A stretch of DNA of 64,000 nt from Paraburkholderia phenazinium (lineage in GTDB: Bacteria; Pseudomonadota; Gammaproteobacteria; Burkholderiales; Burkholderiaceae): contig NZ_FSRU01000001.1 in NCBI RefSeq assembly GCF_900142845.1, positions 2,480,001 through 2,544,000 on the forward strand, written 5' to 3'. The notes under the pieces are model-generated. The model was not told the DNA's origin. It saw only the letters and a program-made list of their open reading frames with translations, and made no database searches. Below are positions 9,930 through 18,700 of the stretch, in pieces (position 1 is the first letter of the stretch; every line of letters begins with the position of its first letter). The translations under genes were made by a program, and so were the position numbers.

Positions 9930-10916
9930 TCACACAGCGGTCACATACTTCTCGGCCGGCGGCACGACCCGTGCCTGAGGCGCCACGCGCGGCGGCGGCG
10001 AATCGAACACCGCGCGCATGCGCTTCACTTCGTCCACGGGACTCAGGCCGAACAGCCGCTTGAACTCGCGGCTGAACTGCGAGGCGCTTTCATACCCCAC
10101 CCGCGCCGCGGCGGCGCCCGCGTTCAGACCATCCTGCACCATCAGGAGCCGCGCATGATGCAGCCGCGTGGTCTTCACGTACTGCATGGGTGAAGTGGAC
10201 GTCACGCCCTTGAACTGCGCGTGAAACACCGCGAGACTCATGCCGGCCTCGCGCGCCAGCGTGTCGACGTCGAGCTCGCCTTGATAATCCGCGTGAATGC
10301 GCCGCAGCGCCTTGGCGATGCGGCCAAAGTGATGCTGGTGCGTGAGCGCGGCGCGGATCGCATCGCCCTGCTCGCCGGTCAGCACGCGATAGCAGATCTC
10401 GCGCATGATGGCGGGCGCGAGAATACGCGTATCGAGCGGCGAAGCCAGCGCTTCGAGCAGACGTTGCACGGCATTGCTCATGACCGGGTCGAGCGAGGTC
10501 GAATAGATGCCGCGCGGCTCGCTCACCGTCGTGCCGTGCGTTTCGTTCAGCGCCATCAGCAACTCCGCGACCACCGTCAGGTCGACCCGCACCGAGATGC
10601 CCAGAAACGGCTCTTCCACGCTCGCCTCGGTTTCGCATTCGAACGGCAGCGGCACCGACAGCACCAGGTACTGCTGGGCGTCGTACAGATAGGTCTGCTC
10701 GCCAAGGTAGCCGCGTTTGCGGCCCTGGCACACGACCACGATACTCGGCTCGTAGAGCACCGGCATGCGCGGCATGGGCCGGTTGGAACGCATGAACTTG
10801 ACACCGTCCAGACTTGAGGGCGTGAAGCCCTCGCACGGCGCCAGCACGTCGAAGAGTTCGACCATGCGTTGCTGGGCGGGACTGATGGCCGCGCGGGGCG
10901 TTTGAGTCGTTTGCAT
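9930..10916 (-). CDS. AraC-family regulator, divergent from alcohol dehydrogenase
   Basis: A 328-residue regulator of the AraC_N type: an N-terminal domain with VYEPSIVVVCQGRK-like family residues and a C-terminal double helix-turn-helix (EAGMSLAVFHAQFKGVT, then AARVGYESASQFSREFKRLFG). ATG 10916 (MQTTQTP) fits the family start; the frame runs further upstream without support. Regulators of this subgroup often lie divergent from the oxidoreductase gene they control, here the zinc alcohol dehydrogenase 392 bases away. It converges on the VOC gene with a 32-base gap. Confidence 0.88.
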   Translation of the reverse strand: MQTTQTPRAAISPAQQRMVELFDVLAPCEGFTPSSLDGVKFMRSNRPMPRMPVLYEPSIVVVCQGRKRGYLGEQTYLYDAQQYLVLSVPLPFECETEASVEEPFLGISVRVDLTVVAELLMALNETHGTTVSEPRGIYSTSLDPVMSNAVQRLLEALASPLDTRILAPAIMREICYRVLTGEQGDAIRAALTHQHHFGRIAKALRRIHADYQGELDVDTLAREAGMSLAVFHAQFKGVTSTSPMQYVKTTRLHHARLLMVQDGLNAGAAAARVGYESASQFSREFKRLFGLSPVDEVKRMRAVFDSPPPRVAPQARVVPPAEKYVTAV

Positions 10917-11308
10917 GACAATGCCTATTGATACAGCAGAGAATAAGGCTTGAAATTTAGCACCAAACGGCCTATAGCGCTCGCACTCAGGAGAAATAGG
11001 CAAGCCTTCGAGATATTCAGGTATTCCCGAGGTGGCCCTCGCCGCCTACGATGGGAACCCTGCCGGATCACCCATTCCCGCCGCTGCAGCCCGAGAGGAC
11101 TGCGGCCGGTAAGCCGGCCTTCCAGGGGCCGCCGTCCCGCCACGCACACTGTGGCGAATCCGATGGCCCGCCCGCAGAAGGCCGGTAGAGGGAGCCCACC
11201 CGCGATTCACTGCGGCGATCCCGGTCCCCGTCAAGGCAACGCCGCCCTCGCGACCCTGCGTCGCGACTGCCGGCACCTTGTGCAACCCATCTCATTGCAG
11301 GAGCACTC
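10917..11308. promoter_or_regulatory. Divergent regulatory region between araC-type gene and alcohol dehydrogenase
   Basis: No gene is convincing in these 392 bases. Near the regulator gene two pairs of perfect inverted repeats are nested: GCCTATT (10923-10929) with AATAGGC (10995-11001), and AAGGCTTG (10945-10952) with CAAGCCTT (11001-11008). The arms are 40-65 bases apart, more like paired half-sites than an RNA hairpin. The rest is GC-rich. CAGGAGCACTC is the ribosome site for the dehydrogenase gene. Confidence 0.45.
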
Positions 11309-12361
11309 ATGACCACGACTTATGCCTATGCCGCGAGCGACGCCAAAGCGAAGCTCGCCCCATTCGAATTCCAGCGCCGCGAACTGCGTGCCCATGACGT
11401 GCAGATGGAAGTGCTGTTTTGCGGTGTCTGCCACTCCGACCTGCATCAGGCGCGCAACGAGTGGAAGAACTCCATTTATCCGGTGGTGCCGGGTCACGAA
11501 ATCGTCGGCCGCGTGACGGCGGTCGGTCCTGACGTCACCAGGTACAAGGCCGGCGACCTGGTCGGCGTCGGTTGCCTCGTCGATTCCTGCCGTACCTGCC
11601 CGAGCTGCGCAGAAGGCCTCGAACAGTATTGCGAAAACGGTTTTGTCGGCACCTACAACGGCGCGGACCGCGAGACCGGCGCGATTACCTTCGGCGGTTA
11701 TTCGACCCAGCTGGTGGTCGACGAAGCCTTCACGCTGCGCGTGCCGCAGAACCTCGACCCGGCCGGCGTCGCGCCGCTGCTGTGCGCCGGCATCACCACC
11801 TACTCGCCGCTGCGCACGTGGGGTGCGGGTCCCGGCAAGAAGGTGGGGATTGTCGGCCTCGGCGGCCTCGGCCACATGGGCGTGAAGCTCGCGCATGCGA
11901 TGGGTGCGCATGTCGTGCTGTTCACGACCTCGCAGTCGAAGGTCGAAGATGCGAAACGCCTCGGCGCAGATGAAGTGGTGATTTCGAAGAACCCGCAGGA
12001 GATGGAAGCCCATGCGAACAGCTTCGACCTCATCGTCAACACGGTGGCGGCCCAGCACGACCTGAACCCGTTCCTGAATCTGCTGCGCCGCGACGGCACG
12101 ATGGCACTGGTCGGCGCACCCGAGCACGATCACCCGTCGCCGCAGGTGTTCAACCTGATCATGAAGCGCCGCCGTCTGGCGGGTTCGCTGATCGGCGGCA
12201 TTGCTGAAACCCAGGAAATGCTCGATTTCTGCGGCGAGCACGGCATTACATCGGACATCGAAATTATTCCGATGCAACAGATTAACGATGCGTATGAGCG
12301 GATGTTGAAGAGCGACGTGAAGTATCGCTTTGTGATCGACCTCGACTCGCTCCGGAAGTAA
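11309..12361 (+). CDS. Zinc-dependent NAD(P) alcohol dehydrogenase (YahK/CAD type)
   Basis: A 350-residue medium-chain dehydrogenase that interconverts aldehydes and alcohols. The catalytic zinc site is CGVCHSD followed by GHEIVG; the structural zinc site is CRTCPSCAEGLEQYC; the nucleotide fold carries GLGGLGHMGVKLAHAMG. The pattern is that of the cinnamyl-alcohol/YahK branch, which usually prefers NADPH and reduces a range of aldehydes. The divergent AraC regulator is its likely controller. The exact substrate is not readable. Confidence 0.92.
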   Translation: MTTTYAYAASDAKAKLAPFEFQRRELRAHDVQMEVLFCGVCHSDLHQARNEWKNSIYPVVPGHEIVGRVTAVGPDVTRYKAGDLVGVGCLVDSCRTCPSCAEGLEQYCENGFVGTYNGADRETGAITFGGYSTQLVVDEAFTLRVPQNLDPAGVAPLLCAGITTYSPLRTWGAGPGKKVGIVGLGGLGHMGVKLAHAMGAHVVLFTTSQSKVEDAKRLGADEVVISKNPQEMEAHANSFDLIVNTVAAQHDLNPFLNLLRRDGTMALVGAPEHDHPSPQVFNLIMKRRRLAGSLIGGIAETQEMLDFCGEHGITSDIEIIPMQQINDAYERMLKSDVKYRFVIDLDSLRK

Positions 12362-12592
12362 CTGCCGGTCGCTTTACCCCAAGGATTCATTCCGGTAGTT
12401 CCACAGGTCGTCACGCCGGCGGGCCAAGCGCCAGCCAGCCGTGATGCACAGGCCGCGCCCGTTGCGGCGGCCTGCCCTGCTCCCGCCTCGCATCGTCATG
12501 CCGACACGCCTCCCCAACGGGACGAGGTGCGTCGGCTGTACGTCCTTATTTCGGATTGTCCCGCGTATGTACTGTTTGACAGGAGATTGCCC

Positions 12593-13552
12593 GTGATTGA
12601 CCGTATTCAGGCGATGCGCACTTTTATCCGTATTGTCGATACCAATAGTTTCACACGCGCCGCGCAATCGCTGGATATGCCGCGCGCGACGGCGACGACG
12701 CTGGTTCAGAATCTCGAAGCGCTGCTCGGCACGGTCTTGCTGGTGCGCACAACGCGCAGGCTCAGCTTGACGGCAGAAGGTGCTGCGTACTACGAACGAT
12801 GCGCGCAGATCCTTGCCGACATCGACGAGATGGAGGCCAGCCTGCGCCATTCCACCGACCAGTTGAGCGGTCGCCTGCGCGTCGAAATGCCGGGCGCGGT
12901 AGCCACCGCGCTGGTGCTGCCGGCGCTTGACGATTTTCATGCGCGCTATCCGAACATCGACCTCGCGATCGGCGTCAGCAATCGCGCGGTGGATCTGGTC
13001 GGCGAAGCGGTAGATTGCAGCATCCAGCTCGGCGAGTTGCCCGACTCCGGCCTCGCGGCCCGGCGTCTCGGCATGCTCGAACTGGTGACCTGCGCGAGTC
13101 CCGATTATCTCGAGCGCCACGGCGTGCCCGCGGATCTCGAGGCGCTGGAGCATCACGTCGCCGTGCACTGCCTCTCGCCGCACAACGGGCGCGCGGTGGA
13201 CTTCGATTTCGAGGTCGGCGACACAGCGTTGAATGTGAAGGTGAACGGCTTCCTGAAGGTCAGCGACGAGCAGGCGTATCTCACCTGCGGGCTGGAGGGG
13301 CTTGGGCTGATTCAACCGGCACGGATTGCCGCGCAACCTTACCTGGATGCGGGGCAGCTACGCGAGGTGTTGCCGCAGTGGAAGCCGGCGCCGATCCCGG
13401 TCTCGGTGGCGTTTGTGAAGAGCCGGCGCGTGTCGCCGCGAGTGCGGGCTTTCGTCGACTGGCTCGCGGTGCTGTTCGAGCAGGCCGAAAGTGTCGATCA
13501 GGATCTGTCGCGCGTGCGGCAGTTGCTGCGCGGCGGGTTGCATACGGCTTGA
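12593..13552 (+). CDS. LysR-family transcriptional regulator
   Basis: A 319-residue regulator with an N-terminal winged helix (FIRIVDTNSFTRAAQSLDM and ATATTLVQNLEALLGTVLL) and a substrate-binding domain from about residue 90. I chose GTG 12593 because AGGAG stands 7 bases upstream and the product then begins as usual for the family (VIDRIQAMRTF); the frame is open further upstream to 12527. It lies 231 bases after the alcohol dehydrogenase gene on the same strand. The target genes are unclear. A hairpin without T tract (12449-12474, CAGGCCGC with GCGGCCTG) lies in the gap before it. Confidence 0.88.
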   Translation: MIDRIQAMRTFIRIVDTNSFTRAAQSLDMPRATATTLVQNLEALLGTVLLVRTTRRLSLTAEGAAYYERCAQILADIDEMEASLRHSTDQLSGRLRVEMPGAVATALVLPALDDFHARYPNIDLAIGVSNRAVDLVGEAVDCSIQLGELPDSGLAARRLGMLELVTCASPDYLERHGVPADLEALEHHVAVHCLSPHNGRAVDFDFEVGDTALNVKVNGFLKVSDEQAYLTCGLEGLGLIQPARIAAQPYLDAGQLREVLPQWKPAPIPVSVAFVKSRRVSPRVRAFVDWLAVLFEQAESVDQDLSRVRQLLRGGLHTA

Positions 13553-13559
13553 GGGGTTT

Positions 13560-13590
13560 CGGCCTCGGGCTCGAAGCGAGCCTGGGGCCG
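13560..13590. terminator. Inverted repeat between convergent genes (first of two)
   Basis: CGGCC and GGCTCG on the left pair with CGAGCC and GGCCG on the right around an AAG loop, just after the LysR stop. There is no T tract. It may end transcription from either convergent gene. Confidence 0.4.
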
Positions 13591-13619
13591 ACCTCGCCTC
13601 ATTCCTCAGGCATCTTCTT

Positions 13620-13649
13620 CAGGTGCCGCGTGTCGAGCAGCGGCACCTG
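13620..13649. terminator. Perfect 10-bp inverted repeat between convergent genes
   Basis: CAGGTGCCGC (13620-13629) pairs exactly with GCGGCACCTG (13640-13649) across a 10-base loop. It lies 18 bases beyond the stop of the minus-strand membrane protein gene and about 70 beyond the LysR stop. No run of T follows on either strand, so a bidirectional or factor-assisted terminator is a reasonable but unproved reading. Confidence 0.45.
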
Positions 13650-13667
13650 CTAGCCCTGGTCCTGGCG

Positions 13668-14633
13668 CTAAGGCTGCTTGGGCGGCGTCGCCGAACCCGG
13701 ACAGGAAGGATCCTTACCCCAGTGTCCGTCGCACACCCGCCAACGGCACAACTGATCCTCAAAGAAGCCACGCGTGCCGCACTCCTTCACGCGTTCGGCG
13801 AGCTTCGGATCGCCGCCGTTCGCCACGGCGCTCACCTTGGTGGTCGCGCCTTTCGCATCCGCGGGCTTGGTGCGCGCCACCAGCGCCGCGAGCAGATCGG
13901 CGTCCGGATCGTCCTTCGGTGCCGCAGCGCTATTGGCAGTGTGCGGCTTGTCCTTCTTCGCCTGTGCGAGCGCGGTTGGCGCGGCGTGACGATTCGCAGG
14001 CGGCGCTTCGTGCTTCGCATGCGCCGAGGCCGTTTCATGCTCGTGATGCGCATGATTCGAAGCCGCCGCCGGCGCAGCCGGCTTCACATTCTTCGCGGCG
14101 TCGGCGGGCGCCGCCGACGCCCCGCTCTCCTCCGCGCCATTCGCCAGCGCGCGTGACAGACGGTTGTCGTCCAGTCCACCAGGCGCCGATGCGGCCGCCT
14201 CGTCAGAAGGTTTGGAGTCCTTGTTTTCGCTATCGTCGGCGACGATGGTCGCTGCCTGCGGAGCAGACGCCGCCACCGCCGACGCGGCTTTGGCCAGCGC
14301 CTGAGCGGCACTGCCGCCCGCAGGCGCCGCGGCCGTCTGCGCCGCCGCGGTTGCAGGCGTTGCGGCTACTTCGGCGTGTCCGCCGGCGGCGCGCTGCTGC
14401 AGGTGCCATGCACCCCAGCCGCCCGCCGCGACGACCAGCAGCGCCACCAGCACGGCAGGTGCCTTCGAGCGGCGCGACCTGGCAGGCGGCGGTACGACGC
14501 GGCCTTCGAGGTCCGCGAGAATCCGCGAGCCATTGGCCTGCGCGCCTTTTGCCGCATTGGTTTGCGGGCCTTTTGCCGTATCGGCAAGCAGGCTAGGCGG
14601 GGCTTTGGAATTCGAGCTGTCCGGCGCACTCAT
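13668..14633 (-). CDS. Single-pass membrane protein with Ala/Pro-rich stalk and Cys-rich tail
   Basis: A 321-residue protein of unknown function. Residues 1-55 are cytoplasmic and basic (VVPPPARSRRSKA), one membrane helix lies at about 57-78 (AVLVALLVVAAGGWGAWHL), and the rest is a long Ala-rich, low-complexity periplasmic stalk. The last 45 residues form a compact tail with four Cys (KECGTRGFF, QLCRWRVC, DPSCPG) that could hold two disulfides. It is transcribed away from the tagX-like gene across a 125-base gap at the left edge of the T6SS locus, so it may be an envelope accessory of that system. This is inference from position. Confidence 0.75.
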   Translation of the reverse strand: MSAPDSSNSKAPPSLLADTAKGPQTNAAKGAQANGSRILADLEGRVVPPPARSRRSKAPAVLVALLVVAAGGWGAWHLQQRAAGGHAEVAATPATAAAQTAAAPAGGSAAQALAKAASAVAASAPQAATIVADDSENKDSKPSDEAAASAPGGLDDNRLSRALANGAEESGASAAPADAAKNVKPAAPAAASNHAHHEHETASAHAKHEAPPANRHAAPTALAQAKKDKPHTANSAAAPKDDPDADLLAALVARTKPADAKGATTKVSAVANGGDPKLAERVKECGTRGFFEDQLCRWRVCDGHWGKDPSCPGSATPPKQP

Positions 14634-14758
14634 TCACTGTCTCATTGAATCCTGGTTTATTTCGCCGTGATAATACGTTTCGGCTCGTCTTCGAGCAGGC
14701 CTGATTCTAAGAGCAAGCATTCCAAAATACAATTGTTTCCAATTTCCCGGGGTTACCT

Positions 14759-15601
14759 TTGATCGCCGTCGTACTCGTCGCTTATTTCGCCATCGCGGTG
14801 CTGATCGCAGCCATGCTGCTATTGCCGCCCGTGCGATCTTCAATATTGGCCATTGCGCGCGATTTACAAGGCCGTTTTATGCGCAATGCATCTTATGGCG
14901 CATCGCGTGCACGTGGTCAATTAAGTCGCTCGGCAAAAATTTCGCAATCAACTGTAGTTGATATGCAAAATTTACTGGTAAAGCGGCGCTTGCTGATTTT
15001 AACGACCGCAGGTATTCTTGCGACGCCTCCATTGGTCGCGATCGCATTGCGCGGTCGGCAGTTATTCCAATACGACGACACAGTCAGGGTACCCGACGAA
15101 AAAATCGCCGCGCTACTGAACGGCGAGCAGCTCGTGCCGCCACCCTCATTGCCGCCCGAGGTATTTGCAACGCAGGAAGTGGAGCAGGTTCGCCCCGCGC
15201 TACAGGATGCAAGCCGCGACTGGAATCTGCTCGACGCCGACTTCAGAACCCGTTTATTGCTCGTCTACAAAATCATGCACGAACAATACGGCTACGAAAT
15301 GGCCTTACTTGAAGGCTATCGCAGCCCGGAGCGGCAAAACCGGCTGGCGCAAATGGGCGGCAACGTCACCAATGCCGCAGCGTTTCAGAGCTATCACCAA
15401 TACGGGCTAGCGGCGGACAATGCGTTTTTGCGCGACGGCAAGCTGGTCATTTCAGAAAAAGATCCATGGGCCATGCGAGGCTACCAGTTATACGGACAGA
15501 CCGCCGAACAGGTCGGTCTGGTGTGGGGAGGCCGCTGGAAAATGATGGATCTGGGACACGTCGAATATCACAAGCCCGGCTTCGTACTCGGGCGGCATTA
15601 A
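14759..15601 (+). CDS. tagX: TagX-like M15 peptidase of the T6SS locus
   Basis: A 280-residue membrane-anchored zinc peptidase. Two hydrophobic segments (about 2-24 and 75-100) precede the M15/VanY catalytic domain. The zinc ligands are His213 and Asp220 in SYHQYGLAAD and His267 in DLGHVEYH. In Acinetobacter, TagX of this type is a peptidoglycan L,D-endopeptidase that opens the wall for T6SS assembly. I read a TTG start at 14759 because it keeps the whole first membrane segment; the first in-frame ATG is at residue 19. The 5' half of the gene looks more AT-rich than its neighbours. Confidence 0.82.
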   Translation: MIAVVLVAYFAIAVLIAAMLLLPPVRSSILAIARDLQGRFMRNASYGASRARGQLSRSAKISQSTVVDMQNLLVKRRLLILTTAGILATPPLVAIALRGRQLFQYDDTVRVPDEKIAALLNGEQLVPPPSLPPEVFATQEVEQVRPALQDASRDWNLLDADFRTRLLLVYKIMHEQYGYEMALLEGYRSPERQNRLAQMGGNVTNAAAFQSYHQYGLAADNAFLRDGKLVISEKDPWAMRGYQLYGQTAEQVGLVWGGRWKMMDLGHVEYHKPGFVLGRH

Positions 15602-15632
15602 GTGGCACAAAGCGGCAAATAATGGGGTTGAC

Positions 15633-15740
15633 ATGGGGCGTTCATTTATTCTTCTCGGCGACAAGACCGATCTGCACGGCTCGGTCATTAGCGCGCTTTC
15701 TCTCCAGCCTCAACCCCGTCCTTCCGCACGCAACCCATAA
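15633..15740 (+). pseudogene. Truncated PAAR-domain gene (first ~20 residues only)
   Basis: An ATG at 15633 opens a 35-codon frame that begins MGRSFILLGDKTDLHGSVIS. This matches the start of PAAR spike-tip proteins, which typically read xFILLGDKTxHGGxVI at the N-terminus. After VISA the frame changes into unrelated Leu/Pro/Arg-rich sequence and stops at 15738-15740, 20 bases before tssM. A working PAAR domain needs about 90 residues with repeated PAAR motifs and a zinc site, none of which is present here. It looks like the remnant left by a deletion that removed most of a PAAR gene. Confidence 0.7.
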
Positions 15741-15760
15741 CATTCAGACCTGAACGGCCT

Positions 15761-18700
15761 ATGCAACGCTTCCTCAACGGGTTGACCCACTCTCGCACGC
15801 TCTCGATCATCGGGGTGCTCGCGCTCGCAGCCGTGCTGTTCATCGCGGCGGACACCTTGCAGATCGACCCGATCTGGGCCGCCGCCGCGCTGGGCGCCGT
15901 GCTGGTCCTCTGGTTCCTCATCTGGCTGGTCCGCAGGCTGCTGGCGCGGCGCGCCAACCGCAAGCTCGGCGACATGCTCGAGCAGCAGGCCGAAAAGCAG
16001 ACCGAAGCAGGCGCCGCGGCCACCCCGGCGCGCCAGGCCGAACTCGACGCGCTGCGCACGCGCCTCGTCGACGCGGTCAAGACCATCAAGACCTCGAAGA
16101 TCGGCCAGGTTTCGGGCGGCGCGGCGCTCTATGAGCTGCCGTGGTACATCGTGATCGGCAATCCGGCGGCGGGCAAAAGCAGCGCCGTGCTGAACTCGGG
16201 CTTGCAGTTTCCGTTCGCGGACAAGAACAACGCGGTGATTCACGGCATTGGCGGCACGCGGAACTGCGACTGGTTCTTCACCACCGAAGGCATTCTGCTG
16301 GATACAGCCGGCCGTTACTCGGTGCACGAGGAAGACCGCACCGAATGGCTGGGCTTCCTCGGCCTGCTCAAGCGCCATCGCCCGAAAGCGCCGATCAACG
16401 GCATCATCGTGACGGCGAGCATTGCCGAGCTGACCGGCAGCCGCCCCGAGTTCGCCATCAACCTGGCGAAGAACCTGCGCCAGCGCGTGCAGGAGCTCAC
16501 CGAGAAGCTCGAAGTGTTCGCGCCGGTGTACGTGATGTTCACGAAGACCGACCTGATCACGGGCTTCACCGAATTCTTCAGCGGCAGCGAGCGCCACGAA
16601 TACGACCGCGTCTGGGGCGCCACCCTGCCCTACGAGCCGGACGAGAAGCGCGACATCGTCGCCCTGTTCGACGAGCGCTTCGAAGAGCTGTACGAAGGTC
16701 TCAAAGAGATCAGCGTGGCGCAGATGTCGATCAGCCGCGGCAATAAACTGTCGCCGGGGCAACTGAGTTTTCCGCTTGAATTCTCGACCATCAAGCCGGC
16801 CTTGCGCTCGTTCCTCGCCACGCTGTTCGAAACCAACCCGTTCCAGTACAAGCCGATTTTCCGCGGCTTTTACTTCACGAGCGCGCTGCAGGAAGGCGAA
16901 ACCAATAGCGCCGCCGCACACCGCATCGCCAACCGCTTCGGCCTCGACGCCGGCGGCATCGCCAAGCCGCAGAGCGCATTCTCGAAGAACGGCTTCTTCC
17001 TGCGCGACCTGTTCTCGAAGGTCATCTTCGCCGACCGGCAAACCGTCAAGCAGTTTGCGAGTCCCGCCAAAACGCGGATGCGTTATGGGACTTTCTTCGC
17101 TTTCGTCGCCGTGCTCGCGTTGGCGCTGGGGGGCTGGACCTGGTCGACGGTCAACAACCAGCAGCTCGCCTCGAACGTGCAGGCCGACCTCGACAACGTG
17201 GTGCGCCTGCAGCAGAACCGCAACGACCTGCAATCGCGCCTGCAGGCCATGGACATTCTCGAGGACCGCATCGACCAGCTCGAACAGTTCCGCCGCGACC
17301 GGCCGCTTGCCGTGTCGCTCGGGCTGTATCAGGGCGACCGTCTCGAACAGCATCTGCTGACCGAGTATTACAACGGCGTGAAGCAGATCATGCTCGACCC
17401 GGTGGCGCAGAATCTCGAAGGCTTCCTGAAAGACGTCAACGCCCATCCGGAGCAGCTCGCGCCGATGACGCGCGCACCGGACTCGGGCGCGGTTCCCGTG
17501 TCGGCGCACGGCTCGGCCATGGTGGCGACGAGCCAGGGCGGCCTGTATAGCGACGCCTCCCCCACCAACGTGGAAGACGCCTACAACGCGCTCAAGACCT
17601 ACCTGATGCTGGGCGACAAGCGCCACGTCGAAACGGCCCACCTGACCGATCAGGTGGCGCGCTTCTGGCGCGGCTGGCTCGAAACCAACCGGGGCAACAT
17701 GCAGCGCGACGAGATGATCCGCAGCGCCGAGCGCATGATCACCTTCTATCTGTCGCGGGTCTCGGACGACGACTGGCCGATGATCGACCAGAACCTCTCG
17801 CTCGTCGACCAGACGCGTGAAAACCTGCGCCGCGTGGTGCGCGGCATGCCGGCCCGTCAGCGCGTCTACGAAGAGATCAAGGCACGGGCGTCGACCCGCT
17901 TCGCGCCGATGACGATCGCGCGCATTGTCGGCGACAACAACACGTCGCTGGTGGCGGGCAGCTATGCGATCCCCGGCACCTTCACGCGCGACGCATGGTT
18001 CCAGTACGTGCAGCCGGCGATTCGCGATGCCGCCACCAAGGAACTGCAGGCCAAGGACTGGGTGCTCAACACCTCGGCGCATGACGACCTGACGCTCGAA
18101 GGCAGCCCGGAGCAGATCCAGAAGGCGCTGGTCTCGATGTACAAGACCGAGTATGCGATGCACTGGCAGAAGTTCATGCAAGGCATTGCGGTGCAGAACT
18201 TCGGCAGCTTCAATCAGGCCGTGGATGCCATGAACCGCCTCGGCGACCCGCAGGACTCGCCGATCCGCAAGGTGCTCGAAACCGCCTACGACCAGACCTC
18301 GTGGGACAACCCGTCGCTTGCCAGCGCCACCGCGAAGGGCGTGCAAAGCGGCGTGACCGGCTGGTTCAAGCAATGGTTCTCGCACACCGCGGCGGCCCCG
18401 GTCACGGCGAACATCGACATCAACGGCAACCCGGTCGACCTGCCGATGGGCCCGATCGGCCAGGAGTTCGCGGGCCTTGGGCGGATCGTCGCCAGGCAGG
18501 ACAACGGCTCGATGCTGCAAGGCTATATGGACACGCTGTCGAAGGTTCGCACGCGCTTTAACGTGATCAAGAACCAGGGCGACCCGGGACCGGGCGCGCG
18601 TCAGCTGATGCAACAGACGCTCGACGGCAACGGTTCGGAACTCGCGGATTCGCTGAAGTACGTCGACGAGCAGATGCTCACGGGTCTGACCGACTCGCAA

